Positions 1 to 10,885 of a stretch of DNA of 64,000 bases are shown in pieces. The notes under the pieces were generated by a model, which had not been told where the DNA came from, searched no databases, and saw nothing but the letters and a program-made list of their open reading frames with translations. A program made the position numbers and the translations under genes. Source of the DNA: Holophagales bacterium (GTDB lineage: Bacteria; Acidobacteriota; Thermoanaerobaculia; Multivoradales; JAGPDF01); the NCBI GenBank assembly GCA_016699405.1, contig CP064972.1, positions 4,433,501 to 4,497,500 of the forward strand, read 5' to 3'. Within the stretch, counting starts at the first letter, position 1, and every line of letters begins with the position of its first letter.

Positions 1-39
1 ACAGGCGTGGGGCAGACGTCGTTGTTTGAGCAGGAGTAG
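1..39 (+). CDS. 3' end of an upstream gene, possibly a DUF1156-type DNA methyltransferase
   Basis: The first 39 bases read in frame 1 as TGVGQTSLFEQE followed by a TAG stop, three bases before the next start codon. The AGGAG of this stop region doubles as the ribosome binding site of the ATPase gene, so the two are translationally close and probably co-transcribed. Endings of the type QTSLF are common in large adenine methyltransferases of the DUF1156 family, which often sit beside DUF499 genes in defence islands. Here that is only inference from a 12-residue tail and the context. Confidence 0.4.
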   Translation, partial: TGVGQTSLFEQE

Positions 40-42
40 CGC

Positions 43-1224
43 ATGAGCATGCAGATCGAGAGCATCGAGATTCGCAACTACCGCGTCTTTCGGGAAGCGG
101 TTCTGGATCGACTTCCACGGCTTTCCGTGCTCGTCGGAGTCAACGGCTCGGGCAAGAGCACGCTCTTCGACGTCTTCTCGTTCCTCAAGGACGCCCTCAC
201 CCACAATGTTGCCGTTGCCGTGGGCAAGCGTGGAGGCTTCGCCGAGCTCGTCAGCCGGGGAGAGAAGGGACCGATCTCCGTGGTGATCCGGTTTCGTGAG
301 ACCGGAGGGCGATTGGCGACCTACCAGCTCGAAGTCGGGCTTCAGGACGGGCTACCGATCGTCGAGCGGGAGGTTCTCAAGTTTCGCCGGGGGCAGCGCG
401 GCAAGCCGTGGCACTTCGTCGATTTCTCTCGCGGGCGTGGCAGCGCCATCACCAACGAGGCCATGTACGGTCGCCCCGGTGCCAAAGAGGAGCGCAAAGA
501 GCACGTGCTCGACGAACCGACTCTGCTCGCCATCAAGGGACTTGGTCAGTTCAAGGAGTTCCGGGTGGTGGCCGAGTTCCGCAACCTGATCGAGAACTGG
601 CTGATCTCCGACTTTCACATCGCGGAAGCGCGGCCGAGCGCCGAGCAGGGCTACTCGGAGCACCTGTCCACCCGCGGCGACAACGTGGCGCAGGTTGCGC
701 AGTTCCTCTTCGAACATCACCGGGAACGCTTCGACAAGATCCTGGATGCGATGAAGCGCCGCGTGCCAGGAATCGAGAAGGTCGAGGCCAAGCCGACCGA
801 GGATGGTCGCCTAGTCCTTCGCTTCCAGGATGGCTCGTTCAAGGACCCGTTCATCGCACGTTACGTGTCGGACGGTACGATCAAGATGTTCGCCTATCTC
901 GTGCTTCTCCACGACCCCAAGCCGTTCCCGCTACTGGCGGTCGAAGAGCCCGAGAATCAGCTCTACCCGGAGCTCCTCCCGGAGCTTGCCGAAGAGTTCC
1001 GCGCCTACGCGGATCGCGGTGGCCAGGTGTTCGTCTCGACGCACTCACCGGACTTCCTGAATGGTCTTGACCTGTCCGAGGTCTACTGGCTCGAGAAGCG
1101 GGACGGATTCTCGACGATTCGGCGCGCCTCCGAAAGCGAGACACTGAGAGAGCTCCAGAGGGAAGGAGACCTTCCGGGGGCGCTCTGGAAGCAAGGGCTC
1201 TTCGCCGGAGCGTGGGCGCGGTGA
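43..1224 (+). CDS. AAA family ATPase of the AAA_21 / RecF-SMC-like class (defence operon)
   Basis: The 393-residue protein has a Walker A motif GVNGSGKST at residues 32-40 straight after an N-terminal beta strand. The second half carries a Walker B-like stretch LLAVEEPENQ (about residue 299) and a D-loop/H-loop region STHSPDFL. This is the layout of AAA_21 ATPases found in OLD-like and other anti-phage systems. No nuclease domain is fused; the GTG start of the next gene overlaps this stop (GTGA), so the likely effector is the DUF4276 protein. The ATG at 43 has AGGAG seven bases upstream. By family analogy it would sense or bind DNA and control its partner; the trigger is unknown. Confidence 0.85.
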   Translation: MSMQIESIEIRNYRVFREAVLDRLPRLSVLVGVNGSGKSTLFDVFSFLKDALTHNVAVAVGKRGGFAELVSRGEKGPISVVIRFRETGGRLATYQLEVGLQDGLPIVEREVLKFRRGQRGKPWHFVDFSRGRGSAITNEAMYGRPGAKEERKEHVLDEPTLLAIKGLGQFKEFRVVAEFRNLIENWLISDFHIAEARPSAEQGYSEHLSTRGDNVAQVAQFLFEHHRERFDKILDAMKRRVPGIEKVEAKPTEDGRLVLRFQDGSFKDPFIARYVSDGTIKMFAYLVLLHDPKPFPLLAVEEPENQLYPELLPELAEEFRAYADRGGQVFVSTHSPDFLNGLDLSEVYWLEKRDGFSTIRRASESETLRELQREGDLPGALWKQGLFAGAWAR

Positions 1225-1781
1225 GCCGCGTCGTCTTTCTTCTCGAGGAGCCTTCGATGAAGGCCCTCCTCGAAGGGCTGCTGCCTCGCGTGCTCCCGGG
1301 CGTCGAGTTTCTCTGCATTCCTCACGAAGGCAAGCGCGACCTGCAGAGGAGTATTCCCCGGAAGCTCCGAGCCTGGCGCGAACCGGGTGTCCGGTTCGTG
1401 GTTGTTCAGGACAACGACGGCAGCGACTGTCGCGTACTGAAGGGCCGTCTGCGCGACTTGTGCATTCAGGGGGGACGAAGCGACAGCCTGATTCGCATTC
1501 CGTGCCAGGAGCTCGAGGCTTGGTATCTGGGAGACCTGGAGATCTTGGCCGAGGCGTTCTCGGATCGCTCACTCGCCTCTCTCGAGCGAAGAGCGAAGTT
1601 TCGCGACCCGGACGTCCTCCAGAACCCGGCGAGAGAGCTGCGAGCACTGGTGCCCGAGTTTCAGAAGATCTCCGCGGCACGCCTCCTGGGAGGGAGGCTG
1701 CGGCCGGAAGCGAATCGCTCGAGGAGCTTTCAGGTCTTTCTTTCCGGTGTGCGGCGCCTGGCGGGCGCTCCAGAAGGGTAG
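1221..1781 (+). CDS. DUF4276 family protein, probable Toprim-like effector paired with the ATPase
   Basis: The start was placed at GTG 1221, which overlaps the ATPase stop; the protein then begins MSRVVFLLEE, the usual start of DUF4276 proteins, and is 186 residues long. A GTG three codons upstream (1212) is possible but less natural. Visible features are the acidic pair E9-E10 at the end of strand 1, followed by PSMKALLEGLLP, and a D64-N65-D66 motif after a hydrophobic strand (VVVQDNDGSD). A conserved CQELEAWYLGD segment follows. Glutamate after strand 1 plus DxD after a later strand is the pattern of Toprim nucleases such as the OLD C-terminal domain, but the nuclease role is inference. The gap to the DUF499 gene is 53 bp. 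Confidence 0.8.
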   Translation: MSRVVFLLEEPSMKALLEGLLPRVLPGVEFLCIPHEGKRDLQRSIPRKLRAWREPGVRFVVVQDNDGSDCRVLKGRLRDLCIQGGRSDSLIRIPCQELEAWYLGDLEILAEAFSDRSLASLERRAKFRDPDVLQNPARELRALVPEFQKISAARLLGGRLRPEANRSRSFQVFLSGVRRLAGAPEG

Positions 1782-1834
1782 GGACGCACGGACGCGAGCG
1801 GCTTGCCGCTCGATTCCGAGGAGGAGCGGAGGCC

Positions 1835-5188
<3,354 letters not shown>

Positions 5189-5200
5189 TCGGAAAGCAAG

Positions 5201-5228
5201 AAAAAGGGGCGGAGACGCGCTCCGCCCC
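5201..5228 (-). terminator. Rho-independent terminator of malate dehydrogenase
   Basis: Read on the minus strand, an 8-bp perfect stem GGGGCGGA/TCCGCCCC with a 7-nt loop (5206-5228) is followed at once by TTTTTCTTG. It lies about 45 bases downstream of the mdh stop and also marks the border with the convergent defence gene ending at 5188. Confidence 0.8.
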
Positions 5229-5242
5229 GGTCGATCGAGCGA

Positions 5243-5264
5243 CGTCGGGCCGAGCGGCCCGACG
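5243..5264 (-). terminator. Second GC hairpin just after the mdh stop
   Basis: CGTCGGGCC and GGCCCGACG form a perfect 9-bp stem with a 4-base loop (GAGC), nine bases after the mdh stop codon. There is no U-tract after this one. It may protect the mRNA 3' end or act together with the terminator just beyond it. Confidence 0.5.
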
Positions 5265-5272
5265 CGGTGCGA

Positions 5273-6283
5273 CTACATCGTCTTGAGCATTTCCTCGGCC
5301 TCGGCGCAGGTCTTGCCGACGCCGGCGGCCGACTTGGCGAAGGCGGCCTTCTCGTCCTCGGTCAGGTCGAGCTCGATGACCTTCTCGACGCCGTTCTTGC
5401 CGACGATCGCCGGCACGCCGACGAAGAGGCCGTTGACGCCGTACTCGCCCTCGAGCTTGACGCAGACCGGCAGGATCTTGCGCTTGTCGAAGATCACCGC
5501 CTCGGCCATCTCGAGCGCCGACCAGGCCGGCGAGACGAAGGCCGAGCCGAAGCCGAGCAGGCCGACGACTTCGCCGCCCGCCTTGCGGGTGCGCGCCTCG
5601 ATCTTCGCCAGGGTGTCGGCGTCGAGGAACTTGGCGACCGGGATGCCGGCGATCTGGCAGGAGCTGCGCACCGGCACCATGTCGTCGCCGTGGCCGCCGA
5701 GCACGATGGCGTTGACGTTGTCGACCGAGACGTTGGCCGCCTCGGCGACGAAGCAGCGGTAGCGCGCCGAGTCGAGCACGCCGGCCATGCCGAGGATCTT
5801 GTTCTTCGGCAGGCTGAGACGCTTGTCGAGCGTGAAGACGATCGCGTCGAGCGGGTTGGCGATCGACAGGATCATCGCGTCGGGACAGTACTGCTGGATC
5901 CCCTTGGCGACCTCGAGGGTGACCTTGAGGTTGATCGCCAGCAGCTCCTCGCGGCTCGGGAAGGTGCCGTCCGGGCGCGCCTTGCGCGGCACCCCGGCGG
6001 TGTTGATCACCATCTCCGCGCCGGCGAGCGCCGAGTAGTCCTTCGAGCCGACCAGCTTGACGTCCTTGCCGATGACCGGCAGGCCCTCGGCGATGTCGAG
6101 GCACTTGCCGATCGACACCGACTGCTTCTTGACGACCTCCTGGCGATCCGCCGGGTCGGCCGGGTTCGGCATCGGCGCCGGGTCGGTCATGCCGATCTCC
6201 CGCGCCAATCCGCGCTGCGCGATCTCCTGCGCCAGCACGCCCCCGATGTAGCCACCTCCGATGAGACCGATCTTCTTCAGCAA
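5273..6283 (-). CDS. mdh: Malate dehydrogenase (NAD-dependent, LDH-like fold)
   Basis: This enzyme interconverts malate and oxaloacetate with NAD in the TCA cycle. The 336-residue product starts MLKKIGLIGGGYIGGVLA with the Rossmann glycine motif. It carries the substrate-loop arginine (GVPRKA), ANPLDAIVF, the helix MAGVLDSARYR and the catalytic histidine in GGHGDDMVP. Compared with typical type-3 MDHs of about 310 residues it has an insert near residues 35-55 (PAPMPNPADPADRQE). It lies 76 bp downstream of the aminotransferase gene on the same strand, so it may be read as the last gene of that run, and a strong terminator follows. Confidence 0.95.
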   Translation of the reverse strand: MLKKIGLIGGGYIGGVLAQEIAQRGLAREIGMTDPAPMPNPADPADRQEVVKKQSVSIGKCLDIAEGLPVIGKDVKLVGSKDYSALAGAEMVINTAGVPRKARPDGTFPSREELLAINLKVTLEVAKGIQQYCPDAMILSIANPLDAIVFTLDKRLSLPKNKILGMAGVLDSARYRCFVAEAANVSVDNVNAIVLGGHGDDMVPVRSSCQIAGIPVAKFLDADTLAKIEARTRKAGGEVVGLLGFGSAFVSPAWSALEMAEAVIFDKRKILPVCVKLEGEYGVNGLFVGVPAIVGKNGVEKVIELDLTEDEKAAFAKSAAGVGKTCAEAEEMLKTM

Positions 6284-6359
6284 GGCGTTTCTCCTTTCTC
6301 GGTCAGTGAAATCGCACGTCGCGGTCGCCGGGCGCGCGGCCCGTCGACCTTTCGCCGCG

Positions 6360-7619
6360 TCACGGCACCGCGACCATCGCCGGTTTGAGACTCGTTTCGA
6401 CGACCCGGGCGAGCCGACGGATCCCCTCGTCGATCATCTCGGGCGAACAGTACGAGAAGTTCAGGCGCATCGTGCGTTCGCCGCCGCCGCGCGGGAAGAA
6501 GCAGGCTCCCGGCACGTAGGCCACCTTGGCGCGCAGCGCCTCGTGGATCAGCTCGCCGGAGTCGAGCCCCGCCGGCAGGGTCACCCAGAGGAAGAGACCG
6601 CCCTGCGGCCGCGTCCAGTGGCAACCCGGAGGGAAATGCCGGTCGAGCGAGGCGAGCATCGCGTCGCGCCGCTCGCCGTAGACCTGGCGGATCCGCTTGA
6701 CGTGACGATCGAGGAAGCCACCGCGCGCCGCCTCGTAGGCGACCATCTGGGTGAAGGTGGCGGTGTGGAGGTCGGCGCCCTGCTTCATCTGAACGAGGCG
6801 GCCGATGACCTCGGTCGGCGCGACGACCCAGCCGATGCGCAGCCCCGGGGCGAGCGTCTTCGACAGGGTGCCGAGGTAGATCACGCCGCCGCGGAACGGG
6901 TGCGCCGCGGCGTGCGAGCCGTGATACTCCGAGTCGAGCTCGACGAGCGTCGGCAGATGGTCGCCCTCGTAGCGCAGCTGCCCGTAAGGGTCGTCCTCGA
7001 GGATCGGCACGCCGTAGCGGCTGGCGAGCTCGACCACGCGGAGACGGCGCTCGCGCGACAGCGTCACGCCGGCCGGGTTGTGGAAGTTCGGCAGGATGTA
7101 CATGAACTTCGCCCCGCCGCGCAGCTCCTCCTCCATCAGGTCGGTGCGGATGCCGTCGTCGTCCATCGGCACCGGCAGGTAACGCGCCTGGTAGCCGCTC
7201 CACGCCTGCAGCGCCCCGAGGTAGGTCGGCTCCTCGGTGAGAATGTGGTCCCCGGAGTTGATCAGGAGCTTGCCGATCAGGTCGAGCGCCTGCTGCGAGC
7301 CGGAGGTGATCAGCACGTTGGCCGGCTGGACCTGGATGCCGTAGCGCTCCATGTGCCGCACCAGCATCTCGCGCAGCGGCAGGTAGCCCTCGGTGGTCGA
7401 ATACTGCAGGGCGGCCTTGCCCTGCTCGGCGAGCACGCGGTCGCAGGCGGCGTCGATCTCTTCGAGCGGGAAGACGTCGGGCGCCGGCAGCCCGCCGGCA
7501 AAGGAAATGACCTCCGGGTCAGCCGTGAGCTTGAGCAGCTCGCGAATGGCCGAGCTGGTCATCCCCTCGGTGCGCATCGCGAAGCGATCCGACCACGGGG
7601 TATCGACGAGCTGGGTCAT
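6360..7619 (-). CDS. PLP-dependent class I/II aminotransferase, LysN/2-aminoadipate type
   Basis: A 419-residue protein whose ATG overlaps the stop of the CoA-transferase gene (ATGA), so coupled translation is likely. It has the fold-type I features of the LysN/KAT II group: SFAGGLPAPDVFP near the N-terminus, YSTTEGYLPLRE, TSGSQQALDLIGK, NFHNPAGVTLS, DDPYGQLRYEG, and the PLP lysine in YLGTLSKTLAPGLRIGW. It has no GntR-type DNA-binding domain, so it is an enzyme and not a MocR regulator. Its amino donor cannot be read from sequence; the operon with an Ald-like dehydrogenase and a CoA-transferase suggests amino acid breakdown, with the 2-oxo acid passed on to CoA chemistry. Confidence 0.9.
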   Translation of the reverse strand: MTQLVDTPWSDRFAMRTEGMTSSAIRELLKLTADPEVISFAGGLPAPDVFPLEEIDAACDRVLAEQGKAALQYSTTEGYLPLREMLVRHMERYGIQVQPANVLITSGSQQALDLIGKLLINSGDHILTEEPTYLGALQAWSGYQARYLPVPMDDDGIRTDLMEEELRGGAKFMYILPNFHNPAGVTLSRERRLRVVELASRYGVPILEDDPYGQLRYEGDHLPTLVELDSEYHGSHAAAHPFRGGVIYLGTLSKTLAPGLRIGWVVAPTEVIGRLVQMKQGADLHTATFTQMVAYEAARGGFLDRHVKRIRQVYGERRDAMLASLDRHFPPGCHWTRPQGGLFLWVTLPAGLDSGELIHEALRAKVAYVPGACFFPRGGGERTMRLNFSYCSPEMIDEGIRRLARVVETSLKPAMVAVP

Positions 7620-8914
7620 AGCAGGTTCCTCTTGCGGGCCGCCGCGCGCAACTCGTCGCGGAAGTCCGGGTGGGAGATGCCGATGAGCGCCTCGGCCCGT
7701 TCGCGCAGGCTCTTGCCGAAGAGGTAGGCCACGCCGAACTCGGTGACGACGTAGTGCACGTCGGCCCGGCTGGTCACCACTCCGGCGCCCGGTGCCAGCG
7801 TGTCGACGATGCGCGACAGCTTGCCGTCCTTGGCCGTTGCCGGCAGGGCGATGACCGGCTTGCCGCCCTTGGCCCGTGCGGCGCCGCGGATGAAGTCGAC
7901 CTGGCCGCCGAACCCCGAGTAGATGCGCGTGCCGATCGAGTCCGAGTTCACCTGCCCGGTCAGGTCGACCGAGATCGCCGAGTTGATCGCCACGATCCGC
8001 TCGTTCTGCGAGACGATGAACGGGTCGTTGACGTAGTCGCTCGGGTGGAACTCGACGAACGGGTTGTTGTCGAGGAAGGCGAAGGTCTTCCGGGTGCCGA
8101 GCACGAACGAGGAGATGATCTTGCCGCGGTGGAGCGTCTTCGCCTCGCCGGTGATGACGCCGCTCTCGAACAGCTCGACCAGGCCGTCGGAGAACATCTC
8201 GGTGTGCACGCCGAGGTTGCGCTTCTGCTTGAGGAAGAGGAGCACGGCGTCGGGGATCTCGCCGATGCCCATCTGCAGGGTCGCGCCGTCCTCGATCAGC
8301 TCGGCGATGTGCGCGCCGATCGCCTTGGCGGTCTCGCCGACCTCCTCGGCCATCGCCAGCTCGACCGGCGGGCGGTCGATCTCGACGACGTGGGTGAGCT
8401 TCGAGACGTGGATGAACGAGTCGCCGAGCGAGCGCGGCATCTGCGGGTTGACCAGCGCCAGGACGATCTTCGCGCGCTCGGCCGCCGCCTTGGTGCACTC
8501 GACGCCGACCCCGTAGGAGCAGAAGCCGTGCTCGTCGGGCGGCGAAACATGGATCAGCGCCACGTCGACCGGCTGCAGGCCGGAGTAGATCAGTCGCGGG
8601 ATCTCGGAGAGGAAGACCGGCACCCAGTCGGCGCGGCCGTCGTTGACGGCCTGGCGGACGTTGCCGCCGGTGAAGAGCGCCCGGTGGCGGAACGACTTGG
8701 CGTACTTCGGCTCGGTGTAGTCGGCGGCGCCGAAGGTGAGCAGATGGGCCACCTCGACGCCTTCGAGCTCGTCGGCCCGCGCCGTCATCGCGCGGATGAG
8801 CTCCTCGGGGTTGTTGCAGCCGGCATGCACCCAGAGGCGATCGTGCGACTTGATCGCCTTGACCGCCTCCTCGGCGGTGGTGACCTTCCGGCGGTAGGTT
8901 TCACTCCACTGCAT
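7616..8914 (-). CDS. Acetyl-CoA hydrolase / 4-hydroxybutyrate CoA-transferase family protein
   Basis: The 432-residue protein matches the family-I CoA-transferase layout of butyrate and 4-hydroxybutyrate CoA-transferases: ISPPDEHGFCSYG-like segment, LQMGIGEIPDAVL, and the active-site glutamate in HTEMFSDG. SGFGGQVDFIRGA and the C-terminal ISHPDFRDEL are also present. It would move CoA between acetyl-CoA and an organic acid. It starts three bases after the stop of the Ald-like gene and overlaps the aminotransferase start by four bases, so the three genes form one tight operon. The acyl substrate cannot be deduced. Confidence 0.9.
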   Translation of the reverse strand: MQWSETYRRKVTTAEEAVKAIKSHDRLWVHAGCNNPEELIRAMTARADELEGVEVAHLLTFGAADYTEPKYAKSFRHRALFTGGNVRQAVNDGRADWVPVFLSEIPRLIYSGLQPVDVALIHVSPPDEHGFCSYGVGVECTKAAAERAKIVLALVNPQMPRSLGDSFIHVSKLTHVVEIDRPPVELAMAEEVGETAKAIGAHIAELIEDGATLQMGIGEIPDAVLLFLKQKRNLGVHTEMFSDGLVELFESGVITGEAKTLHRGKIISSFVLGTRKTFAFLDNNPFVEFHPSDYVNDPFIVSQNERIVAINSAISVDLTGQVNSDSIGTRIYSGFGGQVDFIRGAARAKGGKPVIALPATAKDGKLSRIVDTLAPGAGVVTSRADVHYVVTEFGVAYLFGKSLRERAEALIGISHPDFRDELRAAARKRNLL

Positions 8915-8917
8915 GGG

Positions 8918-10045
8918 TCAGACCTCTCCTTCCGCGGGCACGTCGAGCGGCTCGCAGGGCAGGCCGAGCAGTCGCCCGAGCGACTCGCGCACGCAGCGAC
9001 CGCGATAGAGATAAACGCCGCGCTTGAGCTCGGGAATGGAGGCAAACGCCGCGTCCGCTCCCTGGGCGGCGATCGCCTCGAGGAACGGCAGTTGGGCGTT
9101 GGTGAGGGCGAGCGTCGCCGAACGGGCTGCCGCCGAGGGCAGGTTCGGAACGCAGAAGTGCAAGATGCCGTCGACCAGGTAGGCCGGGTCGGGGAAGTTG
9201 GTCGGGCGCGAGGTCTCGAAGCAGCCGCCCATGTCGATGGAGAGGTCCATCACCACCGAGCGGGGCTTCATCCGCGCGAGCATGTCGCGACGCACCAGGA
9301 TCGGCGCCCGCTGGCCGTGCACCGCGACCGCGCCGAGCACGAGGTCGGCGAATCCCAGCGCCTTCTCGATGTTGGGCTGAGTCGAGAGCATCGTCGTGGC
9401 CCCGGCACCGAGCTCGCGGCCGGCCTCGCGCAACATCTCGACCGAACGGTCGAGCAGCGTGACCTGGGCGCCCATGCCGAGCGCCCCGCGCGCGGCCGTG
9501 CGGCCGAGCACTCCGGCACCCAGCACGACGAAGTGCGCCGGCGGCACGCCGGGCGCACCGCCGAGCAGGATCCCCTTGCCGCCGAACTCGCTGAGCAGGA
9601 GCCCCGCACCGATGATCGGCGCGAGCCCGCCCGCGATCTCCGACATGGCGGTGAGCACGGGTGCCTGCCCCTTGTCGTCCTCGATCGCTTCGAGACCGAC
9701 GGCGGTGATGCCGCGGTCCTGGAGGATCTTGACGTCGCCGGGGCGAACGGTGGGAAGGGCCCAGAACGCGAACGCGGTCTGGCCTGGTTGGAAGAGCTCG
9801 AACTCGGCGGGCTCGGGAGCGTAAACGGAAGCGACGATCTCGGCGCGGAGGAACGCCTCCATCCGCCCGAAGACGACAGTCGCCCCGGCCGACTGGTAGT
9901 CGGCGTCGGGGTATCCCGCGCCGGCCCCGGCCCCGGTCTCGACCCAGACGCGGTGACCCTGCTGCACCAGCGCGCGCACCCCGGAGGGGGTCAACGCGAC
10001 GCGGCGCTCGCGAGCCCGCGACTCCTTCGGAATGCCGATCTGCAC
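8918..10045 (-). CDS. Alanine dehydrogenase / transhydrogenase-alpha-like NAD protein
   Basis: The 375-residue protein starts MQIGIPKESRARERRVALTP, the standard start of alanine dehydrogenases and PntA, and keeps the arginine that binds the carboxylate. The NAD-binding motif VLGAGVLGRTAARGAL and the segment DLSIDMGGCFETS are clear. Aligned by eye to the Bacillus enzyme, the catalytic lysine of the VKEP motif is replaced (SVYAPEPAE) and the histidine of YLHLA is replaced (FAFWALPT). It resembles the divergent alanine dehydrogenase group of Bacteroidetes and Acidobacteria more than classical Ald. It is the first gene of the operon and has a GGAAAGGA-like site seven bases before its ATG. Confidence 0.8.
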   Translation of the reverse strand: MQIGIPKESRARERRVALTPSGVRALVQQGHRVWVETGAGAGAGYPDADYQSAGATVVFGRMEAFLRAEIVASVYAPEPAEFELFQPGQTAFAFWALPTVRPGDVKILQDRGITAVGLEAIEDDKGQAPVLTAMSEIAGGLAPIIGAGLLLSEFGGKGILLGGAPGVPPAHFVVLGAGVLGRTAARGALGMGAQVTLLDRSVEMLREAGRELGAGATTMLSTQPNIEKALGFADLVLGAVAVHGQRAPILVRRDMLARMKPRSVVMDLSIDMGGCFETSRPTNFPDPAYLVDGILHFCVPNLPSAAARSATLALTNAQLPFLEAIAAQGADAAFASIPELKRGVYLYRGRCVRESLGRLLGLPCEPLDVPAEGEV

Positions 10046-10174
10046 GTTGAATGTCCTTTCTGGAACGGGAGGAAACCCGTCCTGAACGATGGTAACCCGC
10101 CCTCTTCCGCCGCCTGCCGTCCGTTTGGGTAGCGGCTGCCCCGCCGCCCCAGACGGCCAGGTCCGGCCGCCTGC

Positions 10175-10180
10175 TATCGT
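10175..10180 (+). promoter_or_regulatory. -10 box of the GNAT gene, leaderless type
   Basis: TATCGT lies 13 to 8 bases before the ATG at 10188, with no Shine-Dalgarno sequence between. This spacing puts the transcription start at or next to the start codon. Confidence 0.5.
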
Positions 10181-10187
10181 CCGGCCG

Positions 10188-10829
10188 ATGAGCGCCCCCG
10201 CCTCCCCTCGCCCCAGGGGCCCCGCCTACCGCCTGCGCACCGAGCGGCTACTCCTCCGCTGCTGGGAGCCGGCGGATGCTCCGCGCGCCCAGGAGGCGGT
10301 CGACGAGAGTCTCGACCAGCTGCGCCCCTTCCTCCCCTGGGCGGCCGAGGAGCCGATGTCGCTCGACGACAAGGCGGCGCTGCTGCGCCGTTTCCGGGGC
10401 GAGTTCGACCTCGGCCAGGCGTTCCACTACGGGGTCTTCGACCCGCTCGACGGCTCGGTGCTGGGCGGCGCCGGCCTGCACGTCCGCGACGACGGGCGCT
10501 CGCGCGAGGTCGGCTACTGGATCCGCAGCTCGGCGGTCGGCCGGGGGTTCGCGACCGAAGCCGCCGGCGCCCTGGTCCAGGTCGCCTTCGTGGTCGATCA
10601 GGTGGGATGGGTGACGCTCCACGCGGTGGCGGAGAACGTCGCCAGCCTGCGCGTCGCCGAGAAGCTCGCCTTCCGCCGCGAAGGGGTGCTGCGCCAGCGC
10701 ACGCCGTTCGGCCCCGGCGATCCCCGCGACCTCGTCCTCTATGCGCTGCTGGCCGACGAGTACCCGGCCTCCTTCGCCGCGAGCCGGGTCGTCGAGGCCC
10801 GCGACGCCCTCGGACGCCGGTTGCTCTGA
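10188..10829 (+). CDS. GNAT family N-acetyltransferase, RimJ/RimL type
   Basis: A 213-residue protein with the RimL-like opening RTERLLLRCWEPADA, the core GGAGLHV and VGYWIRSSAVGRGFATEAAGAL (acetyl-CoA pyrophosphate loop), and the late motif NVASLRVAEKLAFRREG. It probably acetylates a protein N-terminus or a small amine. The frame is open further upstream, but ATG 10188 is preceded by a good -10 box and gives the usual family start. It stands alone, divergent from the Ald-like operon and convergent with the lipid kinase gene. Confidence 0.85.
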   Translation: MSAPASPRPRGPAYRLRTERLLLRCWEPADAPRAQEAVDESLDQLRPFLPWAAEEPMSLDDKAALLRRFRGEFDLGQAFHYGVFDPLDGSVLGGAGLHVRDDGRSREVGYWIRSSAVGRGFATEAAGALVQVAFVVDQVGWVTLHAVAENVASLRVAEKLAFRREGVLRQRTPFGPGDPRDLVLYALLADEYPASFAASRVVEARDALGRRLL

Positions 10830-10885
10830 CGTCTCGAAGGGCCGGGGCCGCGACCGCCCATCCACGAAGCGGTGGGCACCGAGTG

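Noticed and set aside
1460..1834. In-frame extension of the DUF499 protein by 125 residues
   Set aside because: It overlaps the DUF4276 gene in another frame, is low in hydrophobic residues and rich in Arg/Gly/Ser, and ATG 1835 has a strong ribosome binding site.
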